Source: Rikenellaceae bacterium (GTDB lineage Bacteria; Bacteroidota; Bacteroidia; Bacteroidales; Rikenellaceae). From it: 64,000 bases of DNA. The DNA is taken from the NCBI GenBank assembly GCA_015060105.1, contig SUZD01000005.1, positions 62,001 to 126,000 of the forward strand, in the 5' to 3' direction. Positions 7,493-14,078 of the stretch are shown one piece after another (within the stretch, counting starts at the first letter, position 1; each line of letters begins with the position of its first letter). The position numbers were made by a program, and so were the translations under genes. Under the pieces are notes generated by a model, which ran no database searches, was not told where the DNA came from, and was given only the letters and a program-made list of their open reading frames with translations.

Positions 7493-9361
7493 TTACCTAA
7501 TTATAATAGAGTAGGGCATTTCGGCACGAATACCCGTCTTGTCGCTCAATTTGCGAATTTGCGAAGCGGGCTCATACAGAATACCCAACTCTTCGCGCAG
7601 CGTTTGCTGACGAAGAGAGGCCTTGACTGTTGTGAATAGTTGCGTAATGCCTGTGGGGGCGTTGGTTATCTCAACAATCTGGAAATCAGAGGCTACACCC
7701 GCGCGGTCGGCGGCGATATTGATGGCCGAAACAAGTCCGCCAATGTCATCAACAAGCCCTATTTTGCGTGCATCGGTACCGCTCCAAACGCGGCCCTCGG
7801 CAATCGCATCGACACGCTCGTACGACATATTACGACCCGTAGCAACGCGACTGACAAAGGTTGTATAGACGTTGTCGACGCTATTTTGGAAGTATTGCTG
7901 CTCGGCTCGACTCATTGGGCGGAAGGGTTGTCCTATGTCGGAGTGGCTGTTGCTCTCCACGCCATCGACGGTTATGCCCAACTTGTTGGAGAGCGCATCG
8001 CCCATATCGAAGAACATACCAAACACGCCTATCGAACCCGTAACGGTTACTCTGTTGGCGAGGATAGCGTCGGCAGGGGCCGAGATATAGTAACCTCCCG
8101 AAGCGGCCGTTGCGCCCATCGAAACGATAAGTGGTTTAACTTGGCGCAGGCGTTCCAGTTCGTACCACATCTGCTCGGCAGCCAACGCACTGCCACCTGG
8201 CGAGTTCACGCGAAGTACCACCGCTTTGATGTCATCGTCCTCGGCAGCCTGCTGAATACTTTTGCGTAAATCGCTGTCGCCCAAAGCGTTAGTTGCGCCT
8301 CCCGAAACAATGTCGCCCTCGGCGTAGATTACTCCAATCTTGTTTTCGGACGTCTTGGGGAGCAGCATAGGCACATAGTCGCCGATGTGTATGATATTGA
8401 CATCGCGCAGGGTTGTTGGCACTTCGGTTTGGACGATAGTGGGTGTTTGCTCCACCGTCGGGATAGTCATCTCGACCTCCTCTTCGGGGGTGATATTCGA
8501 GGTTTGCGGTGCGAGCAACGAGGGGTCCTCCATGGCGCGCGCCATAAAGTCAAGCACCTCGCTCTCGTACATCAGGCCATCGACAAGCCCATACGACAGC
8601 GCGTCCGAGGCAGTGTTTATCGAGATGTTGTCGGCGAGAAGTTGGAGGTAATATGGTGTGAGTGAGCGACTTACTGCCACATCTGTCACGATTGCCTCCC
8701 ACATCGAGTTTACCAACATTTGTGTCTGTGTTCGGTTAGCCTCGCTCATCTTGTCGCTTGTGAATGGCTCCACGGCCGCCTTGAACGTGCCGTGACGGAT
8801 TATCTGGGGTTTGATGTCCAGCTTGTCGAAAAGTCCTTTGAAGAACATCACTTCGCTACACAAGCCGACCCACTCCATTGAGCCTTGCGGATTCAAAAAA
8901 ACCTTGTCCGAGACCGATGCCAGCCAATAACCCAACTGCGAGTAACTGTCCTCGTAAGCGACAACCATCTTGCCTTCCTCGCGGAATGCTTGCAGAGCAC
9001 CTCTGACCTCTTCGAGTCCCGCCGCCGAAATCGAGGTGTAGTCGCCAAAGTGAATGTATATACCTTTGATATTATCATCGACCCTTGCCATACTTATTGC
9101 GTTGATAATCTGCAAGGTAGATTGCGTGGGGATAATCTCCCACGTTTCGGGGTCGATGTTCTCCCACACCGAAGTTACAGGGGTGTCGGTCACTCTGCCC
9201 AGGTCGAGTTGCAGCACCGACGATGGTTTTATTTCCGAGGAGTGCGAGGGTTGCAACATCATCATTGCTCCGCCAACCAGCATCGCAAAGCCAAACCACA
9301 ACGCCACACCACAAATCATAATGGCGAGTAGGCACGCCGAAAAAATCTTCCAAAATTTCAT
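7493..9361 (-). CDS. sppA: Signal peptide peptidase SppA (protease IV type)
   Basis: Membrane-anchored serine protease that degrades cleaved signal peptides. 622 aa, the long double-domain form. An N-terminal transmembrane anchor spans about 5-35. The general base is K194 (GTFKAAVEPF) in the N-terminal domain and the nucleophile S391 (NSPGGSALAA) in the C-terminal domain, matching the Ser/Lys dyad of E. coli SppA. A charged and Thr/Pro-rich insertion (about 288-320) links the two halves. It lies downstream of pgk on the same strand but has its own predicted promoter, so it is probably separately transcribed. Confidence 0.95.
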   Translation of the reverse strand: MKFWKIFSACLLAIMICGVALWFGFAMLVGGAMMMLQPSHSSEIKPSSVLQLDLGRVTDTPVTSVWENIDPETWEIIPTQSTLQIINAISMARVDDNIKGIYIHFGDYTSISAAGLEEVRGALQAFREEGKMVVAYEDSYSQLGYWLASVSDKVFLNPQGSMEWVGLCSEVMFFKGLFDKLDIKPQIIRHGTFKAAVEPFTSDKMSEANRTQTQMLVNSMWEAIVTDVAVSRSLTPYYLQLLADNISINTASDALSYGLVDGLMYESEVLDFMARAMEDPSLLAPQTSNITPEEEVEMTIPTVEQTPTIVQTEVPTTLRDVNIIHIGDYVPMLLPKTSENKIGVIYAEGDIVSGGATNALGDSDLRKSIQQAAEDDDIKAVVLRVNSPGGSALAAEQMWYELERLRQVKPLIVSMGATAASGGYYISAPADAILANRVTVTGSIGVFGMFFDMGDALSNKLGITVDGVESNSHSDIGQPFRPMSRAEQQYFQNSVDNVYTTFVSRVATGRNMSYERVDAIAEGRVWSGTDARKIGLVDDIGGLVSAINIAADRAGVASDFQIVEITNAPTGITQLFTTVKASLRQQTLREELGILYEPASQIRKLSDKTGIRAEMPYSIIIR

Positions 9362-9388
9362 ACAACTATCTGTTTTGGTATTTCCTTA

Positions 9389-9396
9389 CAAATATA
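9389..9396 (-). promoter_or_regulatory. Predicted sppA promoter -7 box
   Basis: Minus-strand TATATTTG fits TAnnTTTG and lies 27 bp upstream of the sppA ATG. No good -33 TTG is seen. The 9-bp repeat hairpin begins 20 bp further upstream. Confidence 0.45.
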
Positions 9397-9415
9397 ATAC
9401 TTTTTTAAAGAATAT

Positions 9416-9493
9416 AGGGAGGGTAGGGAGTTTAGAGAGTTTAAGGAGTTTAGGGAGGTTTTCCTTAACCTCTTTAACTTCTCTAAATTCCCT
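9416..9493. repeat. 9-bp tandem repeat array forming a long imperfect hairpin
   Basis: Five consecutive 9-mers fill 9416-9460 (AGGGAGGGT, AGGGAGTTT, AGAGAGTTT, AAGGAGTTT, AGGGAGGTT). After a 6-bp spacer, three inverted 9-mers fill 9467-9493 (AACCTCTTT, AACTTCTCT, AAATTCCCT), able to fold back on the first arm. It is intergenic between the pgk terminator and the sppA promoter and has no coding potential. Function unknown: minisatellite, structured RNA or protein-binding array are all possible. Confidence 0.8.
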
Positions 9494-9523
9494 AATCGTC
9501 ATCTCCCATTCCTCGCCACAAAA

Positions 9524-9552
9524 AAAAGGCCGCCCATCGGACGGCCCTTTTC
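9524..9552 (-). terminator. pgk terminator
   Basis: A GC-rich stem (GGCCG paired with CGGCC) flanked by A-run and T-run lies 18 bp after the pgk stop on the minus strand. Confidence 0.75.
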
Positions 9553-9570
9553 TGTGAAGTGTAAGGTTGA

Positions 9571-10830
9571 TTACTTGCGGATAGCAGCAACACCGGGAAG
9601 CTCTTTACCCTCCATATATTCGAGGAGAGCACCACCACCGGTCGAAACGTAGCTAACTTTGTCGGCAAGACCAAACTTGTTGATGCAAGCAACAGAGTCG
9701 CCACCACCGATAAGCGAGTAAGCTCCGTTAGCAGTAGCCTCGGCGATAGCCTCAGCAACTACGCGACAGCCGGTCTCGAATTTGGGGAACTCGAATACGC
9801 CAACAGGGCCGTTCCAAAGGATAGTTTTGCTTTCGAGAATAACATCAGCAAAAGCTTTCTTCGAGTTAGCCTCGATGTCCATACCCTCCCAACCGTCGGG
9901 AATGTTGTTTACGGGAGCAACAAGGGTGTCCGAATCGTTCGAGAATTGGTTGCCACAGAGAGCGTCGGTAGCGAAGATGAGTTTTACACCCTTCTCCTCG
10001 GCTTGTTTGATGATGTCGAGAGCAACGCCGTGCATATCAACCTCGTTGATGCTGGTACCAACCTTTCCGCCTTTGGCAGCCGAGAAAGTGTAGGTCATAC
10101 CACCTGCGAGGATAATGCTGTCCACTTTGTCCAAAAGACGCTCAATGATGGTGATTTTGGTCGAAACCTTTGCACCACCGATGATAGCCAAGAAGGGACG
10201 TTGGGGGTTCTCCATAACGCCGTCGATAGCTTTCAACTCGCCGTTCATTACATAGCCGAACATCTTGTCGTTGGGGAAGTAATCAGCGATAAGAGCAGTC
10301 GAAGCGTGAGCGCGGTGAGCGGTACCGAAAGCGTCGTTGATGTAGCAGTCAGCATACGAAGCCAAGCGTTTAACGAACTCTTTTTGGCTCGCTTTAACAG
10401 CCTTTTTAGCCTCTGCTTTCTCCTCGTCGGTAGCATCTGCGGCCAAGCCACGAGGTTTACCCTCCTCCTCGGCATAGAAACGGAGGTTTTCGAGCATCAT
10501 AACCTCGCCGGGTTTGAGTGCAGCTGCCATTTCGGCTGCTTTGTCACCCATGCAGTCGCCTGCGAATTGTACTTTGACACCCAAGCGGTTCTCTACTGCG
10601 CCGATGATGTGCGAGAGCGAGAATTTCTCGTCGTTGTTCTTTTTGGGACGACCGAGGTGCGACATCAGGATAACGCTACCGCCACCAGCCAAAACTTTTT
10701 TGATGGTAGGGATTGCAGCGCGGATACGAGTGTCATCGGTAACCTCGAAATTCTCGTTGAGGGGCACATTGAAATCAACACGGATAATAGCACGTTTGCC
10801 CGTGAAGTTGTAAGTGTCAATTGTGTTCAT
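9571..10830 (-). CDS. pgk: Phosphoglycerate kinase
   Basis: Glycolytic enzyme that transfers phosphate from 1,3-bisphosphoglycerate to ADP in the cytosol. 419 aa, full length. The N-terminal substrate-binding signature is clear ([10 protein letters not shown], about 18-27) with SHLGRPKK near residue 60, then [14 protein letters not shown] about 120. The C-terminal nucleotide-binding part has [13 protein letters not shown] and GGGDSVA motifs. It appears monocistronic: its own -7/-33 promoter upstream, a terminator downstream. Confidence 0.98.
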   Translation of the reverse strand: MNTIDTYNFTGKRAIIRVDFNVPLNENFEVTDDTRIRAAIPTIKKVLAGGGSVILMSHLGRPKKNNDEKFSLSHIIGAVENRLGVKVQFAGDCMGDKAAEMAAALKPGEVMMLENLRFYAEEEGKPRGLAADATDEEKAEAKKAVKASQKEFVKRLASYADCYINDAFGTAHRAHASTALIADYFPNDKMFGYVMNGELKAIDGVMENPQRPFLAIIGGAKVSTKITIIERLLDKVDSIILAGGMTYTFSAAKGGKVGTSINEVDMHGVALDIIKQAEEKGVKLIFATDALCGNQFSNDSDTLVAPVNNIPDGWEGMDIEANSKKAFADVILESKTILWNGPVGVFEFPKFETGCRVVAEAIAEATANGAYSLIGGGDSVACINKFGLADKVSYVSTGGGALLEYMEGKELPGVAAIRK

Positions 10831-10898
10831 ACTGTTTTGTGTTTTTATGTGTTAATAATTGCTTTCCTGCGAAAAGTTGCGCACTACGCACAACCCCA

Positions 10899-10929
10899 CA
10901 AAGTTACAAACATTTGCTTGATTTTCCAA
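10899..10929 (-). promoter_or_regulatory. Predicted pgk promoter (-7 and -33)
   Basis: Minus strand: -7 TAACTTTG (10906-10899) and TTG (10929-10927) separated by 20 nt, both at consensus spacing. The -7 box lies 69 bp upstream of the pgk ATG. Confidence 0.7.
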
Positions 10930-10981
10930 CCCTGCATCTGTTTTTCCCCTAAAAACGGGTGCGAATGTGTAAAAATGCCTA

Positions 10982-11566
10982 TTAGAAATAATATCGCAGG
11001 CCGATAGTTGAAGAGCCTCCTAAACGGAAACTGATGCCGTTGTGGTTGTATTTTAAGTAATCACCCTTGTAACTTGTAAAAACATACTCCAAACTCAACA
11101 AACTGAATGATACGCCAAATTTCCGGGTTGGTCGGAACTCGAAAGCACCAAGCGACAGCCCAACTCCAAAGCCTGGCATTGCGAAACTATTTGTCATCTC
11201 GGTTTTCCCTGCTATTCCGCACGCAAAACCAAAGTGGAAAGAGGGGGTATAATAAAAATTGTCAGCAAGTCTTACATAGTATGCCAATTCGGGCATAACG
11301 GTTATTGTATGCGTTACGGGGTCTGTCCGATTAGCCGTTTCCAGGCCGTAGCCGACCGATGCGCTGATGCGGAATTTGTCGGCGACAAAATAACCAAATT
11401 CGGGAGCCAGCGAGAGTCCGAAACTCGTTGCAGAAGTGCTGTTGGCAATCGAGGTTGTTGTTGCGACACCCAAAGAACCTCCGAGATATTTCTCGCCTTT
11501 TTGTTGTGCCGAGGCAGCTGCTGTTATGGTTATTACGGCCACAAATAAACAGATAATTCTTTTCAT
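10982..11566 (-). CDS. Small outer-membrane beta-barrel protein
   Basis: A 194-aa protein with a clear signal peptide (MKRIICLFVAVITITAAASAQ). The mature part alternates aromatic/hydrophobic and polar residues in short strands separated by Gly/Asn turns (ISASVGYGLETAN, YYTPSFHFGFACG, FGVSFSLLSLEYVF) and ends in LRYYF, the C-terminal aromatic typical of outer-membrane barrels. About 8 strands are likely, as in OmpA/OmpX-like or porin-family small barrels. No specific function can be given. It has its own predicted promoter and lies just upstream (minus) of pgk's promoter. Confidence 0.78.
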   Translation of the reverse strand: MKRIICLFVAVITITAAASAQQKGEKYLGGSLGVATTTSIANSTSATSFGLSLAPEFGYFVADKFRISASVGYGLETANRTDPVTHTITVMPELAYYVRLADNFYYTPSFHFGFACGIAGKTEMTNSFAMPGFGVGLSLGAFEFRPTRKFGVSFSLLSLEYVFTSYKGDYLKYNHNGISFRLGGSSTIGLRYYF

Positions 11567-11601
11567 AAATGCTTGTTGTTAGGTTGAACTTTTGCTATTT
11601 C

Positions 11602-11609
11602 CAAAGATA
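11602..11609 (-). promoter_or_regulatory. Predicted promoter -7 box of the small barrel gene
   Basis: Minus-strand TATCTTTG matches TAnnTTTG and lies 35 bp upstream of the ATG at 11566. T-rich sequence precedes it but the -33 spacing is not ideal. Confidence 0.5.
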
Positions 11610-11703
11610 ATCAAAAAACGCCGCAAAAACTCTAATAAGATATAAAATTGTATGTAGCGGCAAAAAAAGTGCGCCGAGGGCGAATAATCTCTCAAAAAAA
11701 GTG

Positions 11704-11711
11704 TACCTTTG
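11704..11711 (+). promoter_or_regulatory. Predicted kbl promoter -7 box
   Basis: TACCTTTG matches TAnnTTTG, 48 bp upstream of the kbl ATG. No TTG at the -33 distance. Confidence 0.45.
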
Positions 11712-11759
11712 CTAATGGTTTGTACTTTCGCGAAAACTACACAAAAATAACATAAAGCT

Positions 11760-12947
11760 ATGTACGGTAAAATTCAACAACACCTTCAAAAGGAGCTTGC
11801 CGACATTCGTGAGGCAGGTCTTTACAAAACCGAGCGTATCATCGAGAGCGAGCAACGCGCCGACATTCAAGTAGGCGGTAAGACTGTTCTCAACTTCTGT
11901 GCTAACAACTACCTCGGTCTTTCGAACAACCCCCGCTTGATTAAGGCTGCCAAAGAGGCTATGGACGAGCGCGGTTTCGGTATGTCGTCGGTGCGCTTCA
12001 TCTGCGGTACACAAGACATTCACAAACAACTCGAAAAGGCTATCTCGGACTATTTCGGCACCGAGGATACTATTCTTTATGCCGCTTGTTTCGATGCTAA
12101 CGGTGGTGTATTCGAGCCTCTGTTGGGCCCCGAGGACGCTATCATCTCGGACGCACTCAACCACGCTTCGATTATCGACGGTGTGCGCCTTTGCAAAGCC
12201 GTTCGCTATCGCTATGCAACCGCCAACATGGAGGACCTCGAAGAGCAACTCAAATTGGCGCAAGCACAACGCTTCCGTATCATCGTAACCGACGGTGTGT
12301 TCTCGATGGACGGTAATGTGGCTCCTATGGACGAGATTTGCGCTTTGGCCGAGAAGTATGACGCTATGGTTATGGTTGATGAGTGCCACTCGGCAGGTGT
12401 CGTTGGTGCTACCGGACGTGGCGTTTCGGAGAAGTTCAACCTTCGTGGCAAGATTGATATCATCACAGGTACTTTGGGTAAAGCCTTTGGTGGTGGCGTA
12501 GGTGGTTTCACCACAGGTCGCAAAGAGATTATCGAGTTGTTGCGCCAACGCTCGCGTCCTTACTTGTTCAGTAACTCGATTCCGCCCGCAGTAGTAGGTG
12601 CAAGTATCGAGATGTTCAAGATGTTGGAGGAGAGCGACGAGTTGCACGATCGCCTTGTAGCAAATGTTGAGCACTTCCGCTCGAAGATGATTGCTGCCGG
12701 TTTCGACATCAAACCTACCCAATCGGCTATCTGCGCTGTTATGTTGTACGATGCGAAGTTGTCGCAAGAGATGGCAGCCAAATTGCTCGACGAGGGTATC
12801 TATGTAACAGGTTTCTACTACCCCGTAGTACCGAAGGGTCAGGCTCGTATCCGTGTTCAAGTGTCGGCAGGCCACACCACCGAGCAACTTGACCAATGCG
12901 TAGCAGCCTTTACCAAAGTAGGTAAGGAGCTCGGCGTATTGAAATAG
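11760..12947 (+). CDS. kbl: Glycine C-acetyltransferase (2-amino-3-ketobutyrate CoA ligase)
   Basis: PLP enzyme that cleaves 2-amino-3-oxobutyrate with CoA to glycine and acetyl-CoA, the second step of threonine catabolism. 395 aa, the usual size. Alpha-oxoamine synthase features: NFCANNYLGLSNNP near 45, the DxxNHASIIDG substrate/PLP segment about 140, VDECHSAG (PLP-binding Asp), and the Schiff-base Lys in GTLGKAFGG about 240. It resembles Bacteroides Kbl more than the serine palmitoyltransferase of the same superfamily. Threonine dehydrogenase is not adjacent. An Lrp/AsnC-type regulator follows, possibly controlling amino-acid metabolism. Confidence 0.93.
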   Translation: MYGKIQQHLQKELADIREAGLYKTERIIESEQRADIQVGGKTVLNFCANNYLGLSNNPRLIKAAKEAMDERGFGMSSVRFICGTQDIHKQLEKAISDYFGTEDTILYAACFDANGGVFEPLLGPEDAIISDALNHASIIDGVRLCKAVRYRYATANMEDLEEQLKLAQAQRFRIIVTDGVFSMDGNVAPMDEICALAEKYDAMVMVDECHSAGVVGATGRGVSEKFNLRGKIDIITGTLGKAFGGGVGGFTTGRKEIIELLRQRSRPYLFSNSIPPAVVGASIEMFKMLEESDELHDRLVANVEHFRSKMIAAGFDIKPTQSAICAVMLYDAKLSQEMAAKLLDEGIYVTGFYYPVVPKGQARIRVQVSAGHTTEQLDQCVAAFTKVGKELGVLK

Positions 12948-12956
12948 AGCCCCTCG

Positions 12957-12993
12957 GTAGTACTTTGTAGTACTTCCGTAGTACTTCCAGTAC
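12957..12993. repeat. Short tandem repeat (GTAGTACTTCC)
   Basis: GTAGTACTTT, GTAGTACTTCC, GTAGTACTTCC and a terminal AGTAC follow directly after the kbl stop: about three and a half units of 10-11 bp. Each unit contains the palindrome AGTACT. Non-coding; role unknown. Confidence 0.8.
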
Positions 12994-13017
12994 ACCCCTA
13001 ACGGAAAATAAATAAAA

Positions 13018-13047
13018 ATTGCTCGCATCGGCTTCGGTGCGAGCAAT
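13018..13047. terminator. Hairpin downstream of kbl (terminator-like, T-run on the minus side)
   Basis: ATTGCTCGCA (13018-13027) pairs perfectly with TGCGAGCAAT (13038-13047) over a 10-nt loop. On the plus strand no T-run follows; the T-rich tail is on the minus strand, where no gene ends. It may still stop kbl transcription or be a processing site. Confidence 0.5.
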
Positions 13048-13079
13048 GATGTATAAAAAACACTAAACCACAACGCCTT

Positions 13080-13544
13080 ATGTCGAAAGTTGAAATGGAC
13101 GCAATTGACCACAAAATTCTTCGTTTTCTGACGCAGAACGCCCGTATGCCGTACCTCGAAATTGCGCGAGAGTGTGGTGTGTCGGGAGCTGCCATTCACC
13201 AACGAGTCAAGAAATTGACCGATATGGGCGTTATTCGTGGTACGCGCATTGAGATAGCACCCAAAGCGTTGGGCTACGATGTGTGTGCCATTGTTTCGGT
13301 GGCGACCGACGAGAGTGTCGATTATATGGAGACGGTCGAGGCTTTGAAGGCTATTCCCGAGGTGGCAAGTTGCCACTTCATCACGGGCCAGAATAACCTC
13401 TTGTTGAAGCTCTATTGCCGTGACCACGAGCACTTTATGCATACTCTGATGGAGCGTGTGCGCCATATCAAAGGTGTGACAAGTACCGAGACCTTCATCT
13501 CGCTTTACGAGGCCTTTTCGCGCCAGGCGCAAGTCGAGGAGTAG
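13080..13544 (+). CDS. Lrp/AsnC-family transcriptional regulator
   Basis: A 154-aa regulator of the feast/famine type. The N-terminal winged HTH covers about 6-60 (DHKILRFLTQNARMPYLEIA, then VSGAAIHQRVKKLTDMGVI). The C-terminal RAM/AsnC ligand-binding beta-alpha-beta domain covers about 70-145 (YDVCAIVSVATD, VASCHFITGQNNLLLKLYC). Such proteins form octameric discs that sense amino acids. It follows kbl by 132 bp and may respond to glycine, threonine or another amino acid; the ligand is not deducible. There is no enzyme fusion. Confidence 0.93.
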   Translation: MSKVEMDAIDHKILRFLTQNARMPYLEIARECGVSGAAIHQRVKKLTDMGVIRGTRIEIAPKALGYDVCAIVSVATDESVDYMETVEALKAIPEVASCHFITGQNNLLLKLYCRDHEHFMHTLMERVRHIKGVTSTETFISLYEAFSRQAQVEE

Positions 13545-13571
13545 AGGCCACCAAAGCATACAACTAACGAC

Positions 13572-13601
13572 CGACCCGCCCCTGCTGAAAGTGACGGGTC
13601 G
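13572..13601 (+). terminator. Possible terminator after the Lrp-type gene
   Basis: CGACCCG (13572-13578) pairs with CGGGTCG (13595-13601), followed by TGTTGTAAC, a weak T-rich tail. It lies between the regulator and queD. Confidence 0.45.
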
Positions 13602-13628
13602 TGTTGTAACAATACCAATAGGATTATT

Positions 13629-14072
13629 ATGAGTGATATTCGCTTGACAAAACAGTTCAGTTTCGAGGCAGCCCATTCGCTCGAAGGGTATGATGGTGCG
13701 TGCAGCCAAATTCACGGACATAGTTATCGCCTCGAAGTTACTGTCGAGGGTGCGCCGTTGGAGAGTGCAGGCCACCCCAAAGACGGAATGGTTATGGATT
13801 TCGGTGTGCTCAAAAGCATTGTCAATCGTGAGATTGTCAATCGCCTCGACCACTCGTTTACCATTCGTCGTACTGAGCAAAATGGCGAACTTATCGAGAT
13901 GTTGCAACGCCACTATACCAACATTCACGTTGTGGACTATCAGCCCACCAGCGAGAATATGTTGATTGATATGGCAGCGCGATTGACACCCGTAATGCCC
14001 GAGGGGGTGCGCTTGTGTAAGCTCACTCTGTACGAAACAGCAACTTCCAAAGCCGAACTGATAATCCCCTAA
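13629..14072 (+). CDS. queD: 6-carboxytetrahydropterin synthase (QueD / PTPS family)
   Basis: Converts dihydroneopterin triphosphate to 6-carboxytetrahydropterin in queuosine (preQ0) synthesis. 147 aa. The zinc-binding His residues are seen in FEAAHSL and in IHGHSYRLEV; the catalytic Cys lies just before (GACSQIHGH). MVMDFGVLK and a conserved DH (LDHSF) follow, with the C-terminal Glu in LYETATS. Other members of this fold make 6-pyruvoyl-tetrahydropterin, but the CxxxHGH arrangement favours QueD. No queC, queE or queF is adjacent. It lies 6 bp before polA. Confidence 0.88.
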   Translation: MSDIRLTKQFSFEAAHSLEGYDGACSQIHGHSYRLEVTVEGAPLESAGHPKDGMVMDFGVLKSIVNREIVNRLDHSFTIRRTEQNGELIEMLQRHYTNIHVVDYQPTSENMLIDMAARLTPVMPEGVRLCKLTLYETATSKAELIIP

Positions 14073-14078
14073 TGCGCG

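Noticed and set aside
11712-13928. Very long open frame (738 codons) on the minus strand opposite kbl, the Lrp-type gene and queD
   Set aside because: It is antisense to three confidently identified genes, spans their intergenic gaps, and its translation shows no recognisable domain. Long antisense frames are common here because of codon bias in the real genes.
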